A stretch of DNA of 64,000 nt from positions 434,001-498,000 of the forward strand of contig NZ_FTMO01000001.1 of the NCBI RefSeq assembly GCF_900156025.1, read 5' to 3'. The position numbers and the translations under genes are program-made. Shown one piece after another: positions 47,081 to 57,706 of the stretch (positions are counted from its first letter, which is position 1; each line of letters begins with the position of its first letter). This stretch comes from Allobosea sp. TND4EK4. Lineage in GTDB: Bacteria > Pseudomonadota > Alphaproteobacteria > Rhizobiales > Beijerinckiaceae. The notes under the pieces are model-generated. The model did no database searches. It was not told the DNA's origin and saw only the letters and a list, made by a program, of their open reading frames with translations.

Positions 47081-48115
47081 ATGCTGCTTCGCTCTCTCGC
47101 CGCTGCGGCGGCGCTGCTGTTGTCGTCGACCTCGGGCGTCCTCGCCGAGGAGCCTCTCGCGCTGCGCGGCATGGGGTCGTTCCATGTCGGAGGAAAGCTC
47201 GTCGAGATATCGGGCCGCCCGGTAAAGGACGTCGTCTTCACGCCCGGCGGCACGCCAGCGCGGGTCGATCCCAACGGGACGTACCAGACCGGCCAGATGT
47301 ATGTGCAGTATTTCCTGCCGCAGAATGAGCGCGGCTCGGTACCGTTGCTGCTCTGGCATGGCGGCGGCATGACCGGCGTGAACTACGAATCGACGCCCGA
47401 CGGGCGCCAGGGCTGGCTCGAATTCTTCCTGCGGAAGGGCTGGGCGGTCTATAATTCGGATGCCGTCGAGCGCGGCCGCGCCGGCTGGGCGATGTATCCG
47501 GACGTCATCCCGGGCGAACCCGTCTTCCTGACGACGGCCAACCCCTTCGAGCGGTTCCGCATCGGACAAGGCGCCAACAGCTACAATGCCGATCCCGCCA
47601 AGCGGCGCTATCTCCCCGGCAGCCAGTTTCCGGCCGAGGGCTACGACAACTTCGTCAAGCAGATCGTGCCGCGGTGGACCTCGACCGACCAGATGATCAT
47701 CGACGCGTATATCGCCGAGGTCGACAGGGTCTGCCCCTGCGTGATCTCGTTCCACAGCCAGTCGGGGCAGTTCGGCTTCAAGGTCGCACAGGCTCGGCCG
47801 GACAAGGTGAAGGCGCTCATCGCGGTGGAACCTGCGGGAATCGGCGACCCGGCCGCGGTCGCCGTCTTGAAGGATATCCCGGTCCTGATGGTGTTCGGCG
47901 ACTACATCGAGCAGGATGCGCGCTGGCCGGCGATCCGCAAGACTGCCACCGATTTCGGCGACAAGATCAAGGCGGCCGGCGGGTCGGTCGACGTGGTCAA
48001 CCTTCCGACCATCGGCATCAAGGGCAACTCGCACATGATGATGATGGACAAGAACAATCTGGAGGTCGCGCAGGTGATCCAGGATTGGCTGACCAAGAAG
48101 GGCCTGACCAAATAA
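47081..48115 (+). CDS. Exported alpha/beta-hydrolase (esterase-like)
   Basis: A 344-residue protein with a signal peptide (MLLRSLAAAAALLLSSTSGVLA). The hydrolase fold shows an oxyanion-hole loop (LLLWHGGGMTGVNYE) and a nucleophile region HSQSGQFG, where the serine elbow reads S-Q-S-G-Q instead of the usual G-x-S-x-G. A C-terminal GNSHMMMMD provides the probable catalytic histidine and VFGDYIEQD a candidate acid. It would act in the periplasm on an ester. The GGGAGGT ribosome binding site fixes the ATG at 47081. Confidence 0.85.
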   Translation: MLLRSLAAAAALLLSSTSGVLAEEPLALRGMGSFHVGGKLVEISGRPVKDVVFTPGGTPARVDPNGTYQTGQMYVQYFLPQNERGSVPLLLWHGGGMTGVNYESTPDGRQGWLEFFLRKGWAVYNSDAVERGRAGWAMYPDVIPGEPVFLTTANPFERFRIGQGANSYNADPAKRRYLPGSQFPAEGYDNFVKQIVPRWTSTDQMIIDAYIAEVDRVCPCVISFHSQSGQFGFKVAQARPDKVKALIAVEPAGIGDPAAVAVLKDIPVLMVFGDYIEQDARWPAIRKTATDFGDKIKAAGGSVDVVNLPTIGIKGNSHMMMMDKNNLEVAQVIQDWLTKKGLTK

Positions 48116-48150
48116 GGCCCGCCCAAAGGTCGTCAGCGCCGCCGCCGGAC

Positions 48151-49518
48151 TCAGGCCCGCGGCGTGCGCATCGTTACCAGCTCCTCCGCCGCGCTCGGAT
48201 GCAGGGCGACGGTGCGGTCGAAATCGGCTTTGGTCGCGCCCATCGTCACGGCGATGCCGACGGCCTGGATGATCTCGCCCGCATCATGACCGAGAATGTG
48301 GACGCCGAGCACCCTGTCGCTCTTCTTGTCGACGATGAGCTTCATGTAGATGCGCTCCTGGCGGCCGGAGATCGTCGCTTTCATCGGCCGAAAGGCGGAT
48401 TCGAAGACGCTGAGTTCGTAGCCTGCCGCATAGGCCTGCTGCTCCGTGAGCCCGACCGAGCCGATCTCCGGCGTGGTGAAGACGGCGGAGGCGACGGTCA
48501 GGTGGTCCACGGTCCACGGCTTGCCGCCGAAGACGCTGTCGGCGAAGGCGTGCCCTTCGCGGATCGCGACCGGCGTCAAGTTCACGCGGTTGGTGACGTC
48601 GCCTACGGCATGGATCGAGGGGACTGAGCTGGCCGAGTTCTCGTCGACCATGACCTCGCCGACCGGTCCGAGCTTGACGCCCGCCGCCTCCAGCCCCAGC
48701 CCCTTGGTGTTCGGACGGCGGCCTGTCGCGACGAGGACCACCTCGGCCTCGATCGGATCGCCATGGGCGCAATGGGCGCGGCGCGACCCGTCCGGCAGCT
48801 CCTCGATGCGATCGACGGTGCAGCCGAGGCGAAGCGTGATGCCGGCTTCCTTCAAGGCGTCCCGCAGGCGGACCCGCACATCCTCGTCGAAGCCGCGCAG
48901 GATGTTGTCGCCGCGATGGAGCAGCGTCACCGCCACGCCGAGGCGGGCGAACAGGCTGGCGAATTCCAGCGCGATATAGCCACCGCCGACCACCAGCATG
49001 CGTTTGGGGAGTTGCGGCAGGTGGAAGATCTCGTTGGAGGAGATGCCGAGCTCGCCGCCGGGGATCGGGGGCTCGAAAGTCGGCCAGCCCCCGGTCGCCA
49101 CCAGGATATGGCGAGCGCGGACCAGTTCTCCGGTTTTCTGGAGACGCACCTCATGCGGTCCCTCGACCACCGCCCTCTCCTCGCGGATCTGGACCTTCGC
49201 GCCTTCGAGACCCTTGCGATAGAGGCCCGAGAGCCGCGTCACCTCGTTGGCGACGGCATCGCGAAGGGTCGGCCAGTCGAAGCGGGGCTCGCCGGGCAAC
49301 GTCCAGCCGAAGCCGGCGGCATCCTCGAAATCCTCGGCAAAGCGGCTGGCATAGACGAAGAGCTTCTTGGGCACGCAGCCGCGGATCACGCAGGTGCCGC
49401 CGATCCGGTCCTCCTCCGCGATCATGACGCGGGCGCCGTGGCCCGAGGCGATCCGCGCCGCGCGGGTGCCGCCGGAGCCCGCTCCGATGACGAAGAGATC
49501 GACGTCGAAGTCAGCCAT
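48151..49518 (-). CDS. gor: Glutathione-disulfide reductase
   Basis: A 455-residue flavoprotein reducing GSSG with NADPH. The FAD-binding GAGSGGTRAARIA, the redox-active disulfide Cys43-Cys48 (GGTCVIRGCVPKKL), the NAD(P)-binding GGGYIALEFASL, the FAD-binding GDVTNRVNLTPVA and the C-terminal LHPSAAEELVTMR are all present. Its start overlaps the last 8 bp of the O-antigen ligase-like gene upstream, so the two are cotranscribed and possibly translationally coupled; the ribosome binding site AAGGAGAACACC lies within the upstream gene. Confidence 0.93.
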   Translation of the reverse strand: MADFDVDLFVIGAGSGGTRAARIASGHGARVMIAEEDRIGGTCVIRGCVPKKLFVYASRFAEDFEDAAGFGWTLPGEPRFDWPTLRDAVANEVTRLSGLYRKGLEGAKVQIREERAVVEGPHEVRLQKTGELVRARHILVATGGWPTFEPPIPGGELGISSNEIFHLPQLPKRMLVVGGGYIALEFASLFARLGVAVTLLHRGDNILRGFDEDVRVRLRDALKEAGITLRLGCTVDRIEELPDGSRRAHCAHGDPIEAEVVLVATGRRPNTKGLGLEAAGVKLGPVGEVMVDENSASSVPSIHAVGDVTNRVNLTPVAIREGHAFADSVFGGKPWTVDHLTVASAVFTTPEIGSVGLTEQQAYAAGYELSVFESAFRPMKATISGRQERIYMKLIVDKKSDRVLGVHILGHDAGEIIQAVGIAVTMGATKADFDRTVALHPSAAEELVTMRTPRA

Positions 49519-50773
49519 GGTGTTCTCCTTGCCGCTCCCTATGAGCGGGAAACCAGAGGATCGAGGCGCCGAGGACGGCAATCCACCAGCCCTGCCATGC
49601 CCCGTGCCCGACCACCGAAATGGCGAAGCAAGCGGCGGCCAAGGCCAGACGCGGGGCCGCCTCGCGCGCCGGCATGCGCCCGAGCCGGGTCAGCAGGAGC
49701 AATCCCGCCAACGTCATCAGAATTGCACCGACGGCTCCGGTCTCAACCCAGGCCTGCAACGGCATGTCGTGGGGATGGCCAACCGCCAGAAGCCGGCGTC
49801 GCTCCGGCTCGACCTGCGCCGCGACCGGATTCCGGTCGAGAGTCGGCGAGGTGTCGAAGCCGGTGCCTAACAATGGCCTGGCGCGCGCAGCCTGGCCGAA
49901 GCTCTCCCAGATCTCGATGCGGGCCTGACCCGTCATGGGCGGCAGCCGCTTAAGCAGAGCCGAGGGCATGTAATTCTGGGCGAGCATACCCAGAACGGGT
50001 GCCAGCAACATCGTGAGAACGAAGGCAGAGCCGATCGCACGGCGCGTCATGCGCGGCCAGAGCAAGGCTGCCGGCCAGCACAGAACGCACACCGCGAGGC
50101 CCAGCCGGGCGGAGGCGCTTTCAGAGCGCAAGGCCAACGCGGCGACGGCCAGCCCGACGACCATGGCGAGCAGCCGGTCGGAGCTGCGCCGCGTCGGAAG
50201 GCTCCAGAGGCCATGGATGACCGGCACGCCCAGCACCAGCGCGGTGATGGCGGGGCGGTTGAAGACGAAACCCATCAGTTTGCCGATGCCGAGCGCCGCG
50301 CGCTGCGACAGGCCGGAAGCGAGTTCGACGATGCAGAGCAGGCAGGCCAGGATGATCGCGACCGCCAGCGCCCGCAGCCAGACAGGTGACGGTGAAAATC
50401 GGCCAGACGCCGCGATGGCGAGCGTGAAAGCGATCGGCAAGGCGAGCTCGGCCCAACCATGCAGCGATGCCGCCGGCCCGTGGCTCCACAGGATCGAGGC
50501 CAGCGACCAGATCAGGAATGCGGACAGCACGATACCGAGGGGCGTGCTCACGAGCAGGCGAAGATGTGCCGAGCTCCGGCGCAGCCCTTCCGGCACGAGC
50601 GCAGCCGCCGCAGTGAAGCAAAACGCGGCAAGCCCGAGGAGCAATGGCGTGGACCTGTTCGCCAGCCACATGGCCAGCGGCATCAGCGTCATGAACACCA
50701 TGCCGGCAGCGACCATGCGCGAAGACGAAGCGGGGGCGCGTGCCGCGCCGGCCGGAAAAGAGGGCTGGCTCAT
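49511..50773 (-). CDS. O-antigen ligase/polymerase-family membrane protein
   Basis: A 420-residue multi-spanning protein (about 10-12 membrane segments) with a large periplasmic loop containing GHPHDMPLQAWVETGAVG, the Wzy_C/O-antigen ligase motif with its catalytic histidine region. Such proteins attach polysaccharide to lipid A core or polymerise O-antigen repeats. No other lipopolysaccharide genes are nearby. It overlaps gor by 8 bp on the same strand, an unusual pairing. Confidence 0.85.
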   Translation of the reverse strand: MSQPSFPAGAARAPASSSRMVAAGMVFMTLMPLAMWLANRSTPLLLGLAAFCFTAAAALVPEGLRRSSAHLRLLVSTPLGIVLSAFLIWSLASILWSHGPAASLHGWAELALPIAFTLAIAASGRFSPSPVWLRALAVAIILACLLCIVELASGLSQRAALGIGKLMGFVFNRPAITALVLGVPVIHGLWSLPTRRSSDRLLAMVVGLAVAALALRSESASARLGLAVCVLCWPAALLWPRMTRRAIGSAFVLTMLLAPVLGMLAQNYMPSALLKRLPPMTGQARIEIWESFGQAARARPLLGTGFDTSPTLDRNPVAAQVEPERRRLLAVGHPHDMPLQAWVETGAVGAILMTLAGLLLLTRLGRMPAREAAPRLALAAACFAISVVGHGAWQGWWIAVLGASILWFPAHRERQGEHHG

Positions 50774-51007
50774 CAGGCGGGATTACGCGATCATCCCACG
50801 CCGCGCCAGACCTGCGGCAGCCCGGTCATCGCGAGATCGAAGTCACCTTCATCCCAAAGGCGTACGACCTCAGCGACCCGCCCGGGTGGAAGGGTATTTA
50901 TGCGCATTATTATGCAATCAGGCGCAATTGACGCTCGCTGCGGCGTGGTGCCACAGGGCTTAATACGTTGTAAAAACTGCGGCAAAGCCGCGGAGCGGAG
51001 GAAATCC

Positions 51008-51973
51008 ATGCTGACATCGATCCTGAAGCGCAGCGCATTGACTGCCTTTGCCGTCGCGGCGCTTTCGACCGCGGCCCTCGCCCAGGTCAATGAACTCAAG
51101 ATCATGGCCCCGGCAGCACCGGGCGGCGGCTGGGACGGAACGGCGCGCTCGATGCAGCAGGCGCTGACCCAGGCCGGTATCGTCAAGAGCGTGCAGGTGA
51201 CCAACGTCACCGGCGCGGGTGGAACCATCGGCCTGTCGCAGCTCATCGGCGCCAAGGGCCAGGGCGACCAGCTCATGGTCAACGGCTTCGTGATGGTCGG
51301 CGCGATCCTGCTCAACAAGTCGCCGGTCAATCTGACGCAGGTGACGCCGATCGCGCGCCTGACGGCGGAGGCCGAGGTCATCGTCGTGCCGACCGAGTCG
51401 CCGCTGAAGAGCGCCAAGGACCTGACCGAGCGCCTCAAGGCCGATCCGGCCAAGGTGACCTGGGCCGGCGGCTCGGCCGGCGGCACGGACCACATCCTCG
51501 CGGCGCTGTTCGCACAGACGGTCGGCGCCGATCCCAAGAAGATCAACTACATTCCGTTCTCGGGCGGCGGCGAGGCTCTCGCGGCGATGCTCGGCGGGCG
51601 CGTGACGGTCGGCGTGTCCGGCTATGGCGAGTTCGAGGGCCAGATCAAGGCGGGCAAACTGCGCGTCCTCGCCGTCACCTCGCCGAAGCGGCTCGGCAAT
51701 GCTCCGGATGCGCCCACGCTCAAGGAGCAGGGTATCGATCTCGAGCTGCTGAACTGGCGCTCGGTCGTCGCCCCTCCCGGCCTTTCCGCCGAGCAGACCA
51801 AGGCCCTGACCGACACCGTCGACAAGATGGCCAAGTCGAAGGAGTGGCAGGAGATCCTCAAGGCGCGCGGCTGGGACGACGCGTTGCTGACCGGCCCTGC
51901 CTTCGATACCTTCCTGAAGGCCGAGATCGAGCGCGTGTCGAAGGTCATGCATGAAGTCGGGCTGGTAAAGTAA
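51008..51973 (+). CDS. tctC: Tripartite tricarboxylate transporter substrate-binding protein (Bug/TctC)
   Basis: A 321-residue periplasmic binding protein with a signal peptide ([18 protein letters not shown]). The Bug-type [13 protein letters not shown] loop, the [16 protein letters not shown] segment, [17 protein letters not shown] and [15 protein letters not shown] mark the carboxylate-binding fold. It feeds the TctBA membrane subunits encoded next. The GGAGGAAATCC ribosome binding site is strong. A pair of strong stem-loops separates it from tctB. Confidence 0.94.
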   Translation: MLTSILKRSALTAFAVAALSTAALAQVNELKIMAPAAPGGGWDGTARSMQQALTQAGIVKSVQVTNVTGAGGTIGLSQLIGAKGQGDQLMVNGFVMVGAILLNKSPVNLTQVTPIARLTAEAEVIVVPTESPLKSAKDLTERLKADPAKVTWAGGSAGGTDHILAALFAQTVGADPKKINYIPFSGGGEALAAMLGGRVTVGVSGYGEFEGQIKAGKLRVLAVTSPKRLGNAPDAPTLKEQGIDLELLNWRSVVAPPGLSAEQTKALTDTVDKMAKSKEWQEILKARGWDDALLTGPAFDTFLKAEIERVSKVMHEVGLVK

Positions 51974-51994
51974 GCCCGACGCGACCGACAGGAC

Positions 51995-52047
51995 GGGGCC
52001 GGGCGACCGGCCCCTTTCGCATCAGCCCGGCCCAGCGCCGGCCGGGC
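51995..52047 (+). terminator. Tandem intra-operon stem-loops between tctC and tctB
   Basis: Two strong hairpins: GGGGCCGG-GCGA-CCGGCCCC followed by TTT (51995-52017), then GCCCGGCC-CAGCGCC-GGCCGGGC (52025-52047). They lie between the stop of tctC and the ribosome binding site of tctB. Such elements commonly protect the binding-protein mRNA from decay or allow partial termination, so that TctC is made in excess over TctBA. Confidence 0.7.
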
Positions 52048-52065
52048 CCTCTTCCGAGGACCACC

Positions 52066-52545
52066 ATGACGAACGAGACTCGCGCGAGGGGCGCCGACAA
52101 GCCGGCCCTGATCGTCGGCGTTCTGCTCCTGGCCGTCGCCTTTCTGGTCGGCTACGACGCAGCCCAGCAGACCATCGTCTCGACCTATGGCATCGGCCCG
52201 ACGGCGATGCCCTATGTGGTCGCAACCGGGCTCGTGATCCTCGGCCTCGCCCATTTCGTCACCGCCTTCCGCGGCGGGCTGCCGCAGCCGGAAGCGGCCG
52301 ATACCGGCGCTTTGCTATGGATCGCGGGCGGTCTGGTTGGCCTGATCGGCTGCATCGCCCTCGGCGGCGGCTTTGTCATCGCCATAGCCCTGCTCTTTTC
52401 CTGCACAGCGCGCGGCATGGGACGGCGGGCCTTCGCAGTCGATGTCGCCATCGGTTTCGGCCTCGGGCTCGCCATCTTCCTGACCTTCGCCAAGCTCCTG
52501 ACGCTGATCCTGCCGTCGGGCCCGCTCGAGCGCCTGTTCCTCTGA
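52066..52545 (+). CDS. tctB: Tripartite tricarboxylate transporter small membrane subunit (TctB)
   Basis: A 159-residue protein with four predicted membrane segments ([91 protein letters not shown]), matching the TctB/DUF1468 family. It works with TctA and TctC in proton- or sodium-driven carboxylate uptake. The stop is 15 bp before tctA. Confidence 0.92.
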   Translation: MTNETRARGADKPALIVGVLLLAVAFLVGYDAAQQTIVSTYGIGPTAMPYVVATGLVILGLAHFVTAFRGGLPQPEAADTGALLWIAGGLVGLIGCIALGGGFVIAIALLFSCTARGMGRRAFAVDVAIGFGLGLAIFLTFAKLLTLILPSGPLERLFL

Positions 52546-52560
52546 GAGGCGGACCGCACC

Positions 52561-54060
<1,500 letters not shown>

Positions 54061-54071
54061 AGCGGCGAGCG

Positions 54072-54092
54072 CGCCACGAAACAATCGTGGCG
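54072..54092. terminator. Hairpin after tctA
   Basis: CGCCACGA-AACAA-TCGTGGCG is a perfect 8-bp stem, 11 bp after the tctA stop. A weak GGAATCGTG, without a U-tract, follows, so it may terminate poorly or stabilise the tct mRNA 3' end. Confidence 0.5.
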
Positions 54093-54150
54093 GAATCGTG
54101 TTGATCCTCCGGCTGCTGTACCGGCAGCCCTGATCGGGGGGATCGACGAC

Positions 54151-55569
54151 ATGACGGACGCGACGCTCTCAGCGGCTCCTGCCGCGACGGACCAGCCCGA
54201 GCTCAAGCGGGTCATGGGACCCTGGCTGCTGCTGCTCTTCATCGTCGGCGACATCCTCGGCACCGGCATCTATGCGCTCACCGGGCAGGTCGCCAAACAG
54301 GTCGGCGGCATGGTCTGGCTGCCCTTCCTGGTCGCCTTCCTCGTGGCGATGGTGACCGCGTTCAGCTACCTTGAACTGGTCACGAAATATCCGAGAGCCG
54401 CCGGAGCCGCGCTCTACACGCACAAAGCCTTCGGCATTCACTTCGTCACCTTCATCGTGGCCTTCGCCGTGATGTGCTCCGGCATCACCTCGGCCTCCAC
54501 CGCTTCGCGTGCCTTCGCGGCCAATCTGTCGAGCGCCTTGGGGCTCGGCTTGTCGGGGGGGATCGGCATCACCTTGCTGGGGCTCGGCTTCATAGCGATC
54601 GTGGCCGCGGTCAATCTGCGCGGCGTCGGCGAAAGCGTGAAGGCCAATGTCGTGCTGACCTGCGTCGAACTCACCGGCCTGCTGATCATCATCACCATCG
54701 GCTTCTGGGCCATCGGAGCCGGCCAGGGCGACGTTTACCGGGTAATGCAGTTCAAGCCAGGAACCGAAGGCGGCATGGTCTGGCCAGTGATCGCGGCGAC
54801 AACGCTGGCCTTTTTCGCGATGGTCGGCTTCGAGGACTCGGTCAACATGGCCGAGGAAACCAAGGATCCGAGCCGCATCTTTCCGAAGATCCTGCTCGCT
54901 GGTCTCGTCATCACCGGCGTGATCTACGTGCTGGTCTCGATCTCCGCGATCACGCTGGTGTCGCCGGAGCAGCTCGGCGAGGGCGAGACGCCGCTGCTGA
55001 AGGTCGTGCAGGCCGGCGCACCCAATTTTCCGCTCTGGATATTCGGCTTCATCACCATGTTCGCGGTGGCCAACAGCGCCCTGATCAACATGCTGATGGC
55101 CAGCCGGCTGGTCTACGGCATGAGCCGCGAGCACGTCCTGCCGCCGTTCCTCGGCAAAGTCCATGAGACCCGACGCACGCCCTATGTCGCGATCGGCTTC
55201 ACCACCTTGCTGGCCTTCGCGCTGATCACCTTCGTCGGCGAGGTGCCGGCACTGGGCGGCACGACCGCGCTGCTGCTGCTATGCGTCTTTACGGTGGTCA
55301 ACATCGCCGTGCTGGTGCTGCGCAAGGACAAGGTGGAGCATGGGCATTTCCGCACGCCGACCATCCTGCCTGTGGTCGGGGCGCTGGCCTGCGCCTTTTT
55401 CGCCGGCCCGTGGACCGGACGTGACCCTGTTCAATATCAGATCGCGGGCATCCTGCTCGGTATCGGCATTCTGCTTTGGTTCGTGACCGTCTGGATCAAC
55501 CGTCGATCCGGCGTGACGCCGACCGAGCCGAATGCCGAGGATTTCGGCAAGCACGGACCGATGAACTGA
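54151..55569 (+). CDS. APC-family amino acid permease
   Basis: A 472-residue protein with about 12 membrane segments. FIVGDILGTGIYALTGQVAKQVGG in helix 1 is the unwound-helix motif of APC transporters; FFAMVGFEDSVNMAEETKDPSRIFP in helix 6 is the second part of the substrate site. The family imports or exchanges amino acids or polyamines; the substrate is not identifiable. A GGGGGGAT ribosome binding site precedes the ATG. It may be read from its own promoter, as a hairpin separates it from tctA. Confidence 0.9.
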   Translation: MTDATLSAAPAATDQPELKRVMGPWLLLLFIVGDILGTGIYALTGQVAKQVGGMVWLPFLVAFLVAMVTAFSYLELVTKYPRAAGAALYTHKAFGIHFVTFIVAFAVMCSGITSASTASRAFAANLSSALGLGLSGGIGITLLGLGFIAIVAAVNLRGVGESVKANVVLTCVELTGLLIIITIGFWAIGAGQGDVYRVMQFKPGTEGGMVWPVIAATTLAFFAMVGFEDSVNMAEETKDPSRIFPKILLAGLVITGVIYVLVSISAITLVSPEQLGEGETPLLKVVQAGAPNFPLWIFGFITMFAVANSALINMLMASRLVYGMSREHVLPPFLGKVHETRRTPYVAIGFTTLLAFALITFVGEVPALGGTTALLLLCVFTVVNIAVLVLRKDKVEHGHFRTPTILPVVGALACAFFAGPWTGRDPVQYQIAGILLGIGILLWFVTVWINRRSGVTPTEPNAEDFGKHGPMN

Positions 55570-55723
55570 GCCAGGTGGCGTCGGCCGCGATGCAGGATGC
55601 GAGGTCAGCAGTTGCGGACCTCGATCGATGATCGAGATGTCTGACGACCGGTCTGGCGGCGGAGGCCGGCTGCCATGACCGAGCTCTCCTGCCCCTGCGA
55701 CGATGTGCGCCGGCGGCGCAGGG

Positions 55724-56221
55724 TCAGAGCTGGTGGCCGCGCTTGCGCATTTCCTGCGAGAAGCGGTCGAACAGATAGTTGCTGGTCTGGACGCTCCAGG
55801 GCTGCATCAGGTCGAAGACCTCGTTCATCGCGTCCGAGCGGAGCTTCAGATAGCGCTGGCCGACCGGCGACTTGAAGAAGACCGTTGCCTCCTTGAGATC
55901 GGCCTCGGTGAGCTTCTTGGCGAAGATCTCCGCGGCGTTGCGGATCATCTCGTCCGACCGCTTGGCAGCCTCGGGCCGCAGTTCCTCGATCACGGCCTTG
56001 GCGTCCTTGACGGCCTCGGGCCGGGTCGTCAGGAGCTGCTGCGTGTTGTCCTCGAACTGCTTGTAGATGCCCTCGATGCTGGAGGTGACGCCGGTGAGGT
56101 CCATGATCTCGCGGGCCGCCTGCAGATGGGTCGGCGTCGGGGCCGGCGCCTGGGCGAAGGCGGGAGCGGCGCAGAGAAGCGACAGGCCCAGACATGCGCT
56201 GGCGAGCGAGCGGCGGATCAT
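55724..56221 (-). CDS. DUF2059 domain-containing exported protein
   Basis: A 165-residue protein with a signal peptide (MIRRSLASACLGLSLLCAAPAFA) and a helical DUF2059 domain (THLQAAREIMDLTGVTSSIEGIYKQF, LTEADLKEATVFFKSPVGQRYLKL). The mature protein is soluble and probably periplasmic. Function unknown; the family is widespread in proteobacteria. It follows rpiA on the same strand, separated by a very strong hairpin. Confidence 0.9.
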   Translation of the reverse strand: MIRRSLASACLGLSLLCAAPAFAQAPAPTPTHLQAAREIMDLTGVTSSIEGIYKQFEDNTQQLLTTRPEAVKDAKAVIEELRPEAAKRSDEMIRNAAEIFAKKLTEADLKEATVFFKSPVGQRYLKLRSDAMNEVFDLMQPWSVQTSNYLFDRFSQEMRKRGHQL

Positions 56222-56283
56222 GCGTCAGACATCCTTCATCAGTGGCCGTATGGAGCGGACGGCGCATCGTCGCGCGCGACCGT

Positions 56284-56322
56284 CCTTCGGGCGCGATCCT
56301 TAGCCCGGATCGCGCCCGAAGG
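56284..56322. repeat. Perfect 16-bp stem palindrome downstream of rpiA
   Basis: CCTTCGGGCGCGATCC (56284-56299) and its exact reverse complement (56307-56322) flank a 7-nt TTAGCCC loop, starting 3 bp after the rpiA stop codon on its strand. No U-tract follows, so it may be a repeat element that blocks or stabilises the rpiA transcript rather than a classical terminator. Confidence 0.8.
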
Positions 56323-56325
56323 GAA

Positions 56326-57027
56326 TCATTCGATATCGCCGAGCAGCCTGACGCCGTCGGCCCCTGCCAGGACAGCGCCGGTCGCGAGCCCGATGAACAG
56401 GCCATGCTCGACCACGCCCGGCACCGCATTCAGTGCCTGCGCCAGCAATTCGGGCCGCTCGATCACGCCGAGATGCGCGTCGAGAATGAAATGGTCCCCA
56501 TCCGTCGCCAACACCGAGCCGTCGGCGCGGCGGCGCAGCACGAGATCGCCGGCCGCACCCGAGGCGGCGATGGCCGCCGCCACGGCGCGCCGGGTCGCCT
56601 CCAGGCCGAAGGGCACCACCTCGATCGGCAGAGGATAACGGCCGAGGCGGCCGACCAGCTTGCCGTCGTCGGCGATCACCACCATGCGGGCGGACGCAGC
56701 CGCGACGATCTTCTCCCGCAGCAGGGCCGCACCGCCGCCCTTGATCAGGCGAAGCTGGGCATCGAGCTCGTCGGCGCCATCGACGGTCAGATCGAGTTCC
56801 GGCGTCTGGTCGAGGGTCGACATCGGGATGCCAAGGCCCTCCGCCTGGGTCTGCGTCGCCTCGGAGGTCGCGACGCAGATCACATCGAGCCCGGCCGCGA
56901 CGCGCGCGCCCAGCAGGTCGACGAAATGCCTGGCCGTCGAGCCTGTGCCGAGGCCCAGCCGCATGCCGGGCCGCACCAGCTCCAGCGCGCGGGCAGCCGC
57001 CTGCTTCTTCAGTTCGTCGGCAGTCAT
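56326..57027 (-). CDS. rpiA: Ribose-5-phosphate isomerase A
   Basis: A 233-residue enzyme of the non-oxidative pentose phosphate pathway interconverting ribose 5-phosphate and ribulose 5-phosphate. [49 protein letters not shown] and [11 protein letters not shown]-type residues form the phosphate- and sugar-binding sites of RpiA. ATG 57027 gives the normal family start ([11 protein letters not shown]). It is 107 bp downstream of an exported-protein gene on the same strand. Confidence 0.96.
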   Translation of the reverse strand: MTADELKKQAAARALELVRPGMRLGLGTGSTARHFVDLLGARVAAGLDVICVATSEATQTQAEGLGIPMSTLDQTPELDLTVDGADELDAQLRLIKGGGAALLREKIVAAASARMVVIADDGKLVGRLGRYPLPIEVVPFGLEATRRAVAAAIAASGAAGDLVLRRRADGSVLATDGDHFILDAHLGVIERPELLAQALNAVPGVVEHGLFIGLATGAVLAGADGVRLLGDIE

Positions 57028-57134
57028 GATCTGGCCCTGACGGTCTTGGCCGGCGCGCGGGCCGGAACGGTGAGTTTCGGCGCTCTCCTGCCGCGCAGGA
57101 AGGCCCGAGTCCAGCCGCCGGCGCGGCAAGGCAG

Positions 57135-57533
57135 CTATTTCGACTGCGGCGTGCACACCGTCTTGTCGTCGAAGACGTAACAGATGCTCATCTCGCCGGT
57201 GCGCATGTTGACGCGGAAGATACCGCCCTCGCGCTCGTGCCGCGACGGCATCAGGGTGTATTCGCCGGCCGGCTGCGGCCCTGCCCCCTCGCCGGAGGGG
57301 AAGCAGATGGTGACGCCGACGCCGCCCTCCTTCAGCTGAAACTGGCAGGCCCCGACCTCGCCGGTCGATCGGTCGATCCGGTAGACGCGGTTGAGGTCGG
57401 TCTGCGGTGCGGGTGCGAACTCGAAGACCCCGGCAAGCGCGGGGGCGGCAACGGCCAGCGGCAGCAGCGACCAGAACAGGGGGCGCGCGAAGCGGAAGGC
57501 AACATCGGTGAATGGCGCGGCGATCTTCGGCAT
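57135..57533 (-). CDS. Small exported protein of unknown function
   Basis: A 132-residue protein with an N-terminal signal ([22 protein letters not shown]). The mature part ([68 protein letters not shown]) has repeated [16 protein letters not shown] segments and four cysteines, resembling a small two-repeat beta-propeller-like or NHL-like fragment of an exported protein common in Rhizobiales. Function unknown. ATG 57533 was preferred because of its signal peptide; the reading from 57629 adds an Arg-rich leader. Confidence 0.75.
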   Translation of the reverse strand: MPKIAAPFTDVAFRFARPLFWSLLPLAVAAPALAGVFEFAPAPQTDLNRVYRIDRSTGEVGACQFQLKEGGVGVTICFPSGEGAGPQPAGEYTLMPSRHEREGGIFRVNMRTGEMSICYVFDDKTVCTPQSK

Positions 57534-57706
57534 CGTCAGGTTCCCGGCCGCCGTGACGGCGAATCGCCGGCAGGATAGCATCATCGGCCGACCGGGGTCG
57601 CGCAGGCGCAGCGCGTGCGACCTTGCCAAGCGTCACCTTGCCAAGCCCCGACGATGCCCTCTAACTCGAATCACCTGCGCGAATCGCGGGTGAAGGAGCC
57701 GCGCGC

